Assembly: GCF_003732665.1 (NCBI RefSeq)
Contig: NZ_MOBP01000009.1
Location: 86,622-150,621, forward strand
Source: Pseudomonas frederiksbergensis
Lineage (GTDB): Bacteria; Pseudomonadota; Gammaproteobacteria; Pseudomonadales; Pseudomonadaceae
Direction: 5' to 3'
DNA length: 64,000 bases
Under the pieces are notes generated by a model. It had not been told where the DNA came from. It was given only the letters and a program-made list of their open reading frames with translations, and did not search any database. The position numbers and the translations under genes are program-made. Shown piece after piece: positions 31,980-40,194 of the stretch; position 1 is the first letter of the stretch; every line of letters starts with the position of its first letter.

Positions 31980-33728
31980 ATGAAACCCCACGCCTCGGCT
32001 TACAGCCAACGCTTGTTGCGCGGTCAGTCCCCCTCCTACGAACGCTTGCAGGCGCGCCTGGCCGAAGATGGCAGCGAATTGAACGCCGCGCCGATTGCGG
32101 TGCATTGCGGTTGGGGCCGGTTGCTGATCGGGCATACCTTTCCTGATGCGGCGAGCATCGCCCAGGAGTTGCTCAACGAGCAGCCCGGCGAGCGCGATAT
32201 CGCGTTGTATGTTGCGGCGCCCCAGCAAGTGCTGGGGCTGGAACCGGCGCAGTTATTCCTTGATCCGTCCGACACGTTGCGCCTGTGGTTCAGCGATTAC
32301 CGGCAATCAACCCGGGTGTTTCGCGGCTTTCGTATTCGCCGGGCCCAGAGCGAGGCCGATTGGCAGGCGATCAACCTGCTGTATCAGGCGCGCGGCATGT
32401 TGCCGATCGATGCGTCATTGCTGACCCCACGTCATATGGGCGGCCCGGTGTATTGGCTGGCTGAAGACGAAGACAGCGGCGCGATCATCGGCAGCGTCAT
32501 GGGCCTCAATCATCACAAGGCCTACAACGACCCGGAAAACGGCAGCAGTCTTTGGTGCCTGGCGGTTGACCCACATTGCTCGCGGCCCGGTGTCGGCGAA
32601 GTGCTGGTGCGGCATTTGATCGAGCACTTCATGAGCCGTGGGCTGAGTTACCTGGACCTGTCGGTATTGCACGACAACCGCCAGGCGAAAAGTCTCTACG
32701 CCAAGCTCGGTTTTCGTAACCTCTCGACCTTCGCCATCAAGCGCAAGAACGGCATCAATCAGCCGTTGTTCCTTGGGCCGGGGCCGGAGGCGGAGTTCAA
32801 TCCTTATGCGCGAATCATCGTCGAGGAAGCCCATCGTCGCGGCATTGATGTGCAGGTCGATGATGCGGACGCCGGGATGTTCACCCTCAGCCATGGCGGG
32901 CGCCGGGTGCGTTGCCGCGAATCCCTTAGCGACCTGACCAGCGCTATCAGCATGAGCCTGTGCCAGGACAAGAGCCTGACCCATAAGGTGTTGAAAGCGG
33001 CCGGCCTGAACCTGCCCTCCCAGCAACTGGCGGGCAACGGCGACGATAACCTGGCGTTTCTCGACGAGCACGAACGTGTGGTGGTCAAGCCGCTGGATGG
33101 CGAACAGGGACAAGGCGTTGCGGTGGATTTGCAGACCATTGAAGAGGTCCAGCAAGCCATCGAAGCGGCGCGCAAGTTCGATTCGCGGGTGTTGCTGGAA
33201 AGCTTCCACGAAGGGCTGGATTTGCGAATTGTGGTGATCGGTTTTGAAGTGGTCGCTGCGGCAATTCGGCGGCCGGCGGAAGTGGTCGGTGACGGCCAAC
33301 ATTCCATCGGTGCGCTGATCGAAGCCCAGAGTCGACGCCGGCAGGCGGCCACCAGCGGTGAGAGCAAGATTCCGCTGGACCATGAAACCGAGCGCACCTT
33401 GCAAGCGGCGGGTTACGACTACAACAGCATTCTGCCGGCGGGCGAGCATCTGTTCGTGCGGCGTACGGCGAATCTTCATACCGGCGGCGTGTTGGAGGAT
33501 GTCACCGCGATCCTGCATCCGACGCTGGTGGACGCTGCCGTGCGTGCGGCCCGGGCGCTGGATATTCCAATGGTCGGCCTCGACCTGATGGTGCCCGCCG
33601 CCGACCAGCCGGAGTATGTGTTTATCGAAGCCAACGAACGCGCCGGCCTGGCCAACCACGAACCGCAACCGACGGCGGAACGCTTTGTGGATTTGTTGTT
33701 TCCGCATAGTCAGCCGGCAGCCTCTTAG
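31980..33728 (+). CDS. ngg: N-acetylglutaminylglutamine synthetase (GNAT + ATP-grasp)
   Basis: A 582-aa fusion that acetylates glutamine and joins a second glutamine to make the dipeptide precursor of NAGGN. The N-terminal GNAT domain is at about 110-250 (WCLAVDPHCSRPGVGEVLVRHLIEHF, acetyl-CoA loop). The C-terminal ATP-grasp ligase is at about 310-575 (VVKPLDGEQGQGVAVDL, VFIEANERAGLANH). It starts 3 bp after the amidotransferase stop, so translation is probably coupled. Expected to be induced by osmotic stress, as shown for this pathway in other bacteria. Confidence 0.92.
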   Translation: MKPHASAYSQRLLRGQSPSYERLQARLAEDGSELNAAPIAVHCGWGRLLIGHTFPDAASIAQELLNEQPGERDIALYVAAPQQVLGLEPAQLFLDPSDTLRLWFSDYRQSTRVFRGFRIRRAQSEADWQAINLLYQARGMLPIDASLLTPRHMGGPVYWLAEDEDSGAIIGSVMGLNHHKAYNDPENGSSLWCLAVDPHCSRPGVGEVLVRHLIEHFMSRGLSYLDLSVLHDNRQAKSLYAKLGFRNLSTFAIKRKNGINQPLFLGPGPEAEFNPYARIIVEEAHRRGIDVQVDDADAGMFTLSHGGRRVRCRESLSDLTSAISMSLCQDKSLTHKVLKAAGLNLPSQQLAGNGDDNLAFLDEHERVVVKPLDGEQGQGVAVDLQTIEEVQQAIEAARKFDSRVLLESFHEGLDLRIVVIGFEVVAAAIRRPAEVVGDGQHSIGALIEAQSRRRQAATSGESKIPLDHETERTLQAAGYDYNSILPAGEHLFVRRTANLHTGGVLEDVTAILHPTLVDAAVRAARALDIPMVGLDLMVPAADQPEYVFIEANERAGLANHEPQPTAERFVDLLFPHSQPAAS

Positions 33729-33748
33729 ACGTGTATCGCCTGAGCTGA

Positions 33749-33823
33749 CGCCTTCGCGGGCAAGCCTCGCTCCCACAGGGGAACGCATTCCAAAAAGTGG
33801 GAGCGGGCTTGCTCGCGAAGGCG
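33749..33823. repeat. Hybrid REP pair (family B-like left arm, family A right arm)
   Basis: The left arm reads CGCGGGCAAGCCTCGCTCCC (B-like core with an A-like CCCACA end). The right arm is standard family A, GAGCGGGCTTGCTCGCGAAG. It lies inside the NAGGN cluster, between ngg and the peptidase gene. Confidence 0.85.
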
Positions 33824-33892
33824 GCCGGACAGGCGACAAAGATCTTTCCCCTCATCGAAACCATCGATGTTCGTTACTCATCAGGAGTTTCC

Positions 33893-35083
33893 ATGACCAG
33901 CAAAATTCCCGAACCGGATCTCAACTACCTGCAAAAAGTCCTGCTGGAAATGCTCGCCATTCCCAGCCCGACGGGGTTCACCGACACCATTGTGCGTTAC
34001 GTCGCCGAACGGCTCGAAGAGCTGGGCATTCCGTTTGAAATGACCCGGCGCGGCACCATCCGCGCCACCCTCAAGGGCAAGAAGAACAGCCCCGACCGTG
34101 CGGTTTCCGCGCACCTGGACACCATCGGCGCAGCAGTGCGTGCGGTGAAGGATAACGGGCGCCTGACCCTGGCCCCGGTCGGCTGCTGGTCGAGCCGGTT
34201 TGCCGAGGGCAGCCGGGTCAGCCTGTTTACCGACAATGGCGTGATCCGTGGCAGCGTGTTGCCGTTGATGGCCTCCGGGCACGCGTTCAATACCGCCGTG
34301 GATGAAATGCCGATCAGTTGGGATCACGTCGAATTGCGCCTGGACGCCTACTGCGCCACCCGCGCCGATTGCGATTCCCTGGGGATCAGCGTCGGCGATT
34401 TCGTGGCGTTTGACCCGTTGCCGGAGTTCACCGAAAGCGGCCATATCAGCGCCCGTCACCTGGACGATAAGGCCGGGGTCGCCGCATTGCTGGCGGCAAT
34501 GAAAGCCATCGTCGACAGCGGCGAAGAACTGATGATCGACTGCCACCCGCTGTTCACCATTACCGAGGAAACCGGCAGTGGCGCCGCGGCCGCGTTGCCG
34601 TGGGATGTCAGTGAATTCGTCGGCATCGACATTGCGCCGGTCGCGCCGGGGCAGCACTCCAGCGAACACGCGGTGAGCGTGGCGATGCAGGATTCCGGCG
34701 GGCCGTATGACTATCACCTGTCGCGGCATTTACTGCGATTGGCCAGTGACAACGACTTGCCGGTGCGCCGCGACCTGTTCCGCTATTACTTCAGCGACGC
34801 CCATTCGGCGGTCACCGCCGGGCACGACATCCGCACCGCGCTGCTGGCGTTCGGCTGCGATGCGACTCACGGCTATGAACGGACCCACATCGACAGCCTG
34901 GCGGCGCTGAGTCGTTTGCTGGGTGCGTACATCCTGAGCCCACCGGTATTTGCCAGCGATGCCCAACCGGCCAAGGGTTCGCTGGACCGGTTCAGTCACC
35001 AGATCGAACATGACACGCAGATGGAAAGCGACACGCGGGTGCCGTCGGTGGATAGTCTTGTTGGGCAGCGCAACGATAGCTAA
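33893..35083 (+). CDS. NAGGN-system M42-family peptidase
   Basis: A 396-aa dinuclear metallopeptidase of the M42 clan. Likely metal ligands and catalytic residues are in SAHLDTIGA, RHLDDKAGVA, TITEETGSGA, GIDIAPVAPG and the C-terminal HGYERTHIDSL. The ATG at 33893 has CAGGAG upstream; the longer frame translates REP sequence. This subfamily occurs beside the NAGGN synthesis genes and is assumed to hydrolyse or recycle the osmolyte, though direct evidence is not known to me. A REP pair separates it from ngg. Confidence 0.88.
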   Translation: MTSKIPEPDLNYLQKVLLEMLAIPSPTGFTDTIVRYVAERLEELGIPFEMTRRGTIRATLKGKKNSPDRAVSAHLDTIGAAVRAVKDNGRLTLAPVGCWSSRFAEGSRVSLFTDNGVIRGSVLPLMASGHAFNTAVDEMPISWDHVELRLDAYCATRADCDSLGISVGDFVAFDPLPEFTESGHISARHLDDKAGVAALLAAMKAIVDSGEELMIDCHPLFTITEETGSGAAAALPWDVSEFVGIDIAPVAPGQHSSEHAVSVAMQDSGGPYDYHLSRHLLRLASDNDLPVRRDLFRYYFSDAHSAVTAGHDIRTALLAFGCDATHGYERTHIDSLAALSRLLGAYILSPPVFASDAQPAKGSLDRFSHQIEHDTQMESDTRVPSVDSLVGQRNDS

Positions 35084-35105
35084 GTCCTGCGGTGTCTGAA
35101 ATATC

Positions 35106-35203
35106 GCCTTCGCGGGCAAGCCTCGCTCCTACAGGTTTTGTGTCGATCGCAACATTCGGATCGACACATACCCTGTAGGAGCGAGGCTTGCCCGCGAAGG
35201 CGT
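35106..35203. repeat. REP pair, family B, with extended inner palindrome
   Basis: Two inverted family-B palindromes. The spacer itself holds TGTCGATC and GATCGACA in inverted order, so the whole element can fold as one long imperfect hairpin between the peptidase gene and yheU. Confidence 0.9.
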
Positions 35204-35287
35204 CAGATCAGACACCCATTCACAACCGGGCTAGCCGCAAAACCGCATTCGCCGTAGCATCGCGCCATTGTTTTAGCCGAGGTGCCT

Positions 35288-35515
35288 ATGCTGATCCCCT
35301 ACGACCAACTTGAAGTCGACACCCTCACCCGCCTGATCGAGGATTTCGTGACCCGCGACGGCACGGACAATGGCGATGACACGCCGCTGGAAACCCGCGT
35401 ATTACGAGTTCGCCAGGCGCTGACCAAAGGCCAGGCACTGATCGTTTTTGACCCGGACAGCGAGCAATGCCAGTTGATGCTCAAGCACGATGTGCCCAAG
35501 CACCTGTTCGACTGA
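35288..35515 (+). CDS. yheU: YheU-family protein
   Basis: A 75-aa cytosolic protein beginning MLIPYDQLEVDTLTRLIEDFVTRDGTD, the YheU signature, and ending HDVPKHLFD. The ATG at 35288 is taken over a GTG 6 bp upstream because the family starts MLIPY. Function unknown. It is convergent with the CsrA-like gene, only 5 bp between stops. Confidence 0.88.
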   Translation: MLIPYDQLEVDTLTRLIEDFVTRDGTDNGDDTPLETRVLRVRQALTKGQALIVFDPDSEQCQLMLKHDVPKHLFD

Positions 35516-35520
35516 GCCGC

Positions 35521-35706
35521 TTAGCGTCCTTTGCTTTTCGCCAGTTTGACCTGGATGCGTTCGTAGACTTCGGCCCGGTGCACATTAACGTCTTGGGGGG
35601 CTTCGACGCCAAAGCGCACGCTGCCGCCGTTGACCGCCAGAATGCGCACGGAAATGTTGTCACCGATGGAAATCAACTCACCTACGACACGACTGAGTAC
35701 AAGCAT
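35521..35706 (-). CDS. csrA: CsrA-family RNA-binding regulator (RsmI-like paralogue)
   Basis: A 61-aa CsrA/RsmA-fold protein that would dimerise and bind GGA motifs in mRNA leaders. The RNA-contact residues L4 and R44 (VHRAEVYERI) are present. The sequence MLVLSRVVGELISIGDNISVRILAVNGG differs from the main RsmA form (MLILTRRVGE) and fits the RsmI-type paralogue of Pseudomonas. The start region contains GAAGGACG over the ribosome site, a possible self-binding site. It may act with RsmA and RsmE elsewhere in the genome. Sits at the end of the NAGGN/yheU segment. Confidence 0.88.
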   Translation of the reverse strand: MLVLSRVVGELISIGDNISVRILAVNGGSVRFGVEAPQDVNVHRAEVYERIQVKLAKSKGR

Positions 35707-35847
35707 GGCATTCGTCCTTCAGGGTTACTGGACCCCAAAGATGCCCCGCGCGTACTGGGCCTTCAATGTGCTGACGGCAAATCAGTCATGCCCTACAACC
35801 CGGCTTGAATCCCCTTACAGACACGTCCTGCAAATCAGACCGATCCT

Positions 35848-36180
35848 TCAGGAAGCGGAGAAGCGCGGACCGAAAAGGATGACGGTCGCGCCGATTACGC
35901 ACAGCGCCACGCCAATCCAGTCAGAGCCCAGCGGACGAATCCGCTCGACGACGGCCAGCCAGCCAATCGACGCAATGATGTAGATGCCACCGTAGGCGGC
36001 ATAGGCGCGGCCCGCGTAGGTCGCTTCGACCCGGGTCAGCAGCAAGGCGAACAGGGTCAGGCTCAACAATGCCGGGATCACCCACAGAGCACTTTTGCCC
36101 TGGCGCAGCCACATCCAGAACGCAAAGCAGCCGGCGATTTCAAACAGCGCGGCGAGGAAAAACCACAGGTAATTGAGCAT
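35848..36180 (-). CDS. ynfA: YnfA-family small membrane protein
   Basis: A 110-aa UPF0060/YnfA protein with four predicted membrane helices: [22 protein letters not shown], a helix near 30-50, [20 protein letters not shown] and [17 protein letters not shown]. It is related to the small multidrug resistance/DMT fold; the [12 protein letters not shown] segment is the family mark. The role is not established, although efflux has been proposed for some homologues. Stand-alone. Confidence 0.92.
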   Translation of the reverse strand: MLNYLWFFLAALFEIAGCFAFWMWLRQGKSALWVIPALLSLTLFALLLTRVEATYAGRAYAAYGGIYIIASIGWLAVVERIRPLGSDWIGVALCVIGATVILFGPRFSAS

Positions 36181-36244
36181 GCTGGCGTCTCGTGAGGATG
36201 ACCGATGGCGGCCACCCTAACCACGACGTTGCCTGCGGGCAAGA

Positions 36245-37060
36245 TCAGCCTGCGGTTTGTTTGGCCTTGGCGCGCATTTTGTCGGCCATGACGGTCATTT
36301 CGTTGTACAGCAATTGTGGATTTTTCTGCTTGATTGCCCAAGCCATGCGGCCTTGTTCGTGGGGAAGGATCATGAACTCGCCGGCGGCCACTTGCGTGTA
36401 GATGTAGTCGGCAATGTCGGTGGCGGTGATCGGTGAGCTTTCCAGCAACTTGCCGACCTGGGCTTTCATCGCTGGCGTCGGGCCACGGAAAGAATCCAGC
36501 AGGTTGGTCTGGAAGAACGACGGGCAGACCACGTGCACGCCCACTTCCTGGTGCGCCAGTTCGATCAGCAGGCTTTCGGACAATGCCACCACGCCAGCCT
36601 TGGCCACGTTGTAGTTGCTCATGGCCGGGCCTTGCATCAGTGCGGCCATGGAGGCGATGTTGATGATCTTGCCTTTGCTTTTTTCCAGCAGCGGCAGGAA
36701 GGCCTTGCAGCCCTTGACCACACCCATCAGGTTGATCGCGATCTGCCAGTCCCAGTCTTCCAGGGACAACTCGCTAAAGAACCCGCCCGAAGCCACTCCG
36801 GCGTTGTTGACGATGATATCGATGCCACCGAGTTTCTCTTCGCACGCCTGGGCAAAGGCAGTGAGTTGGCTGTAATCGCGTACATCGCAACGCTGGATAA
36901 ACCCGTCGCCACCGGCCTCGCGCACCCGCTTCAGGGTTTCTTGCAGACCGGGTTCGCTGACATCCGACAACGCCAGTTGCCAGCCTTCGCGGGCCCAGCG
37001 CAGTGCGATTTCGCGACCCAGGCCCGAGCCTGCGCCAGTGATCATCATGCGATTTTGCAT
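36245..37060 (-). CDS. Short-chain dehydrogenase/reductase
   Basis: A 271-aa classical SDR with cofactor motif TGAGSGLG at about residues 8-15, NNAGVASGG at about 85-93 and catalytic S...YNVAK (NIASMAALMQGPAMSNYNVAK). The ATG at 37060 gives the canonical N-terminus MQNRMMITGAG. The acidic residue after strand 2 (LSDVSEP) suggests NAD preference. The C-terminal region (QKNPQLLYNEMTVMADKMRAKAK) is conserved in Pseudomonas. Substrate unknown. Confidence 0.88.
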   Translation of the reverse strand: MQNRMMITGAGSGLGREIALRWAREGWQLALSDVSEPGLQETLKRVREAGGDGFIQRCDVRDYSQLTAFAQACEEKLGGIDIIVNNAGVASGGFFSELSLEDWDWQIAINLMGVVKGCKAFLPLLEKSKGKIINIASMAALMQGPAMSNYNVAKAGVVALSESLLIELAHQEVGVHVVCPSFFQTNLLDSFRGPTPAMKAQVGKLLESSPITATDIADYIYTQVAAGEFMILPHEQGRMAWAIKQKNPQLLYNEMTVMADKMRAKAKQTAG

Positions 37061-37476
37061 AGCAAACAGCCTTGTTGTTCTGGGGAAGATGCGCCGAGTG
37101 TAGCGAAGGAAACAGCCCGACCCACGCTCCATCAGATTGCTGAATGGTCCGCGCAAACCGGCGCACGGCTTGAGACCGGGTCGCGGCCTTCGCGGGCAAG
37201 CCTCGCTCCTACATAAACGCGCCTTGATCGTGTATGCCGTGATCGACGCAAAACCTGTAGGAGCGAGGCTTGCCCGCGAAGAACGATAACGCGGTCCAAC
37301 TGACCAACTAACAAGACGCGAAAAAGAAATAAGCCTTCTTTCTAAAAAACATTAAAAAACTTTGAATTTTCTTTCATCCGCGTGAGTCGGATTTTGTAAG
37401 CAGTTCGGATTTATTGCATTCCGGCTGATAGTTAAAACGCTAGGTCATTCAGAACACTTCCAACAAGGAAATAGAC
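37061..37476. promoter_or_regulatory. REP plus AT-rich leader of the DUF3309 gene
   Basis: A 416-bp gap. The left part carries a family-B REP pair (37186-37280). The part from about 37315 to 37440 is clearly more A/T-rich than the rest of the window, which suggests the promoter of the small membrane-protein gene, but no clear -35/-10 pair was found. Confidence 0.45.
37186..37280. repeat. REP pair, family B
   Basis: Two inverted family-B palindromes upstream of the SDR gene. The right border continues GAAGAACGATAACGCGGT, as next to the REP at 23,460. Confidence 0.9.
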
Positions 37477-37629
37477 ATGGGCACAATTCTTATCGTTATC
37501 CTGATCCTGCTGCTGATCGGTGGTTTGCCAGTATTCCCGCACTCAAGAAGTTGGGGTTATGGTCCATCGGGTATCCTCGGCGTCGTGTTGGTAGTGCTGT
37601 TGATTCTGCTCTTGCTCGGCAAGATATAA
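37477..37629 (+). CDS. DUF3309 small membrane protein
   Basis: A 50-aa protein translated from ATG 37477: MGTILIVILILLLIGG, then LPVFPHSRSWGYGPSG, then a second hydrophobic stretch LGVVLVVLLILLLLGKI. The central PHSRSWGYGPSG is the DUF3309 hallmark. AAGGAA lies about 8 bases before the start. Two short membrane helices, function unknown. A bidirectional terminator follows. It is short and easily missed by gene callers. Confidence 0.85.
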   Translation: MGTILIVILILLLIGGLPVFPHSRSWGYGPSGILGVVLVVLLILLLLGKI

Positions 37630-37652
37630 GATTTAACCCGACCCAAAAAAAA

Positions 37653-37680
37653 GAGGCCCTTGAAAAAGGGCCTCTTTTTT
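37653..37680. terminator. Bidirectional intrinsic terminator
   Basis: Stem GAGGCCCTT / AAGGGCCTC, loop GAAA, with T6 on the right and A-rich sequence on the left. It can end the DUF3309 transcript on + and the LtaS-like transcript on -. Confidence 0.92.
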
Positions 37681-37694
37681 ATTGCCTCGACTAT

Positions 37695-39788
37695 TTAGTC
37701 CGGCTTGCCGTTAACCACGCCGGCGGTGTTATCCAGCAGGCTCTTGGTCGCGGTTTGCAGGAACGACTCGAGTTTCTGCTTGAGGGCTGCTTCGTCAGGC
37801 GACTCTGGAATCACTTCGCCTTTCGGGTTGGCGCCCAGTTCGTAGTGATACAGCTTTGGCGGCATCTCTTTAGGCAGTACCAGCACGCGGTCGGCGGTCA
37901 GCAAGGCCACGGTCTGATCGCTGCCCGAAGGTTTGATCACGCCAAAACCCTTGTCGCCTTCCGGCAGGTTCAGCAGGTCGCGGCCCCAGCACTGGTGAAT
38001 CACGTCGCCACCGACGCGACCCATGATGGTCGGCACGATGTCGATTTGAGTGCCCACGGTGTGGTCACGCTGGCCGAATTTTTCCTGTATGCCCGGTGCG
38101 ATCATCAGCATCGGCACGTTGAAGCGACCCAGGTCCATTTCGGTGATTTGCTGCTCGTCGCCGAAACCATGGTCGCCGACAACCACGAACAGGGTTTCAT
38201 TGAAGTAAGGCTCTTTACGCGCCTTCTCAAAGAACTGACCCAGCGCCCAGTCGGAGTAGCGCATGGCGGTCAAGTGTTCGTTCAGGCTGCCGCGATCGGT
38301 CACGCGCTCGACCGGCAATGGCGTCGGCAAGGCATACGGCGTGTGGTTGGACAGGGTTTGCAGCAAGGCATAGAAGGGCTTTTTGTCCTTGCCATCGCGC
38401 GCCTTCAGTTCTTCCAGGCCACGGTTGAACATGTCCTGGTCGGACACGCCCCACGTCGGATCGGAGAACACCGGGTTCACGAAATCGTTACGCCCGATGA
38501 AGTTGGTCATGCCCTGGTTGCTGAAGAAGCCCGACTGGTTGTCCCAGGCGAAATCACCGTTGTAGACATACACATCGTCATAGTCGCGAGCGCTGAGCAA
38601 CTGCGGCAGGCCGGACAACTTGTGGCTGCCTTCCGGCGTCTGCATCAGGTATTCGAAACCTGGCAGGTTCGGGAAGCAGGCCATGGTGGCAAACATGCCC
38701 TGGTGGGTATGGGTGCCGTTGGAGAAGAAGCGGTCGAACAGCAGGCCTTCTTTCGACAACTTGTCGAAGGCTGGCGTGATGTTGCCGGGACGACCCAGGG
38801 CGCCCACCGAGTGACCGGCGAAGCTTTCCATCAGGATCACGACAACGTTCTTGATCGGCAGGGTCTTGTTGGCGTCCGGCGTGTAGTTGCGGCGTACTGC
38901 GGCGATGTCGTCATCGACCAGTTTGTCGCTCGGGGTCAGCAACATGTCGCGCACGGTCTGCTGGGCCTGGGGCTGTGGCAGCGTGGCTTTCCAGATGTTG
39001 TCGCGATCTTCGGACATGCGGCTCTTGGCCGCCGCGATCAGTGACAGCGTGCCGTTGAGGCCCAACTGGTTGGCGAAGTTGGAATCGGTGGTGTAGACGT
39101 CACCCCAACGCAGTGGAGGGCCCTGGCGCAGGGTGCCGCGGGCGGCGACCACACAAACCAGCAGGCAGACCACGAACACCGCGATGCGCGCATACCACGG
39201 CGCAATCTGACGCGTGCCGATGCTGCCACCGCTGAACGGACCACGGGGACGGGTGGCGCGGTCGGCGCCCTTGAACGCCAGGGTCAGGAGCAAGGTGCCC
39301 ACGGCCCAGGCCAGCAGGTAGCGAACCACCGGGAAACCGTACCAGAGCATGCTCATCACGGTTTTCGGGTCTTCTTTCACATACTGGAACACCAGCCCGT
39401 TGAGGCGCTGGTGGAACTCACGGTAGAAGTCCATCTCCATCAGGCCGAGGAACAGCGCGATGCTCGAAGCGATGGTCAGCCAGAAACGGAAGAACCCGCG
39501 AGCCGCCATGGCCCGGGCGCTGAACAATGCCAGCAGCAACGGGATAATGAGGTAGACCACCAGGCGCAAGTCGAAACGCAGGCCATTGGCGAATGCTTCG
39601 AGGAAGGTCGAAGCCGGGGTGTCGAGGATCATCGCGCGGTTGTAGACCAGCAGCGCTACGCGCAGCAGGCTGAACATGACCATCATGACCAAGGCACACA
39701 ACAGCGTGTAGGCCAGATGCGATTTGACGGTCGGTTGCAGCAGGCGACTAGAAGCTCGCTGCTGATTCAGGGCGTCCGGGTTTGCCAT
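37695..39788 (-). CDS. LTA-synthase-like sulfatase-domain membrane protein
   Basis: A 697-aa inner-membrane protein with about five N-terminal helices (about 25-225) and a periplasmic alkaline-phosphatase/sulfatase domain (about 310-620). Metal and catalytic residues match the LtaS layout: E in VVVILMESFAGHS, the nucleophile Thr in FSNGTHTHQGMF, and D/H in VVGDHGFGDEQ. Gram-negative bacteria have no lipoteichoic acid. Related proteins transfer phosphoglycerol to periplasmic glucans (OpgB-type) or phosphoethanolamine to lipid A, so a phosphoglycerol- or phosphoethanolamine-transfer role is likely but unproved here. Confidence 0.9.
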   Translation of the reverse strand: MANPDALNQQRASSRLLQPTVKSHLAYTLLCALVMMVMFSLLRVALLVYNRAMILDTPASTFLEAFANGLRFDLRLVVYLIIPLLLALFSARAMAARGFFRFWLTIASSIALFLGLMEMDFYREFHQRLNGLVFQYVKEDPKTVMSMLWYGFPVVRYLLAWAVGTLLLTLAFKGADRATRPRGPFSGGSIGTRQIAPWYARIAVFVVCLLVCVVAARGTLRQGPPLRWGDVYTTDSNFANQLGLNGTLSLIAAAKSRMSEDRDNIWKATLPQPQAQQTVRDMLLTPSDKLVDDDIAAVRRNYTPDANKTLPIKNVVVILMESFAGHSVGALGRPGNITPAFDKLSKEGLLFDRFFSNGTHTHQGMFATMACFPNLPGFEYLMQTPEGSHKLSGLPQLLSARDYDDVYVYNGDFAWDNQSGFFSNQGMTNFIGRNDFVNPVFSDPTWGVSDQDMFNRGLEELKARDGKDKKPFYALLQTLSNHTPYALPTPLPVERVTDRGSLNEHLTAMRYSDWALGQFFEKARKEPYFNETLFVVVGDHGFGDEQQITEMDLGRFNVPMLMIAPGIQEKFGQRDHTVGTQIDIVPTIMGRVGGDVIHQCWGRDLLNLPEGDKGFGVIKPSGSDQTVALLTADRVLVLPKEMPPKLYHYELGANPKGEVIPESPDEAALKQKLESFLQTATKSLLDNTAGVVNGKPD

Positions 39789-40029
39789 GTCGTTTTAGGA
39801 CCCATTGGAAGTTTAAGTTTCAAAATACAGCTGCGCCCTGCCCTCTGTTGGCCAGTACCTGACCCCGGGGCTTGCGCGGGTGCGCAAATGTTGCACGATC
39901 AATCGCGGCATTGCTATTGATTACTTTGCGGGATGTTGGCGAGGGCGAATTGTCTTGGAGGCTTTGTGAAAATTTCGTGCAACGCATATCCGGAAACACA
40001 ATAAAGCCCCAACCTGATACAGCACCAAA

Positions 40030-40124
40030 CCTGTGGGAGCGGGCTTGCTCGCGAATGCAATTGAACATTCAACATTGATGTCGGCTGACACACCGCCTCG
40101 CGAGCAAGCCCGCCCCCACAGGGG
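40030..40124. repeat. REP pair, family A
   Basis: Inverted family-A palindromes; the right arm carries CCCGCCCCCACA, a one-base variant. Confidence 0.88.
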
Positions 40125-40151
40125 TTGCGTTTAAGCTGGCCCTGAATGAAA

Positions 40152-40176
40152 AACGCCCCGAACCAGTCGGGGCGTT
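40152..40176 (-). terminator. Intrinsic terminator of the START-domain gene
   Basis: On the minus strand, AACGCCCCGA and TCGGGGCGTT arms with a 5-nt loop are followed by TTTTC. It lies 18 bp after the START gene stop. Confidence 0.9.
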
Positions 40177-40194
40177 ATCGAAAGCGCGGCGCGA

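Larger units (their letters stand above)
39789..40194. promoter_or_regulatory. Gap upstream of the LtaS-like gene
   Basis: A 406-bp non-coding gap. It should hold the promoter of the minus-strand LtaS-like gene. It also has a family-A REP pair (40030-40124) and the terminator of the START gene (40152-40176). No clear promoter motif was identified. Confidence 0.45.

Noticed and set aside
30225..32228. 667-aa open frame opposite the NAGGN amidotransferase gene
   Set aside because: It is a shadow of a gene with Cys2 and PP-loop motifs.
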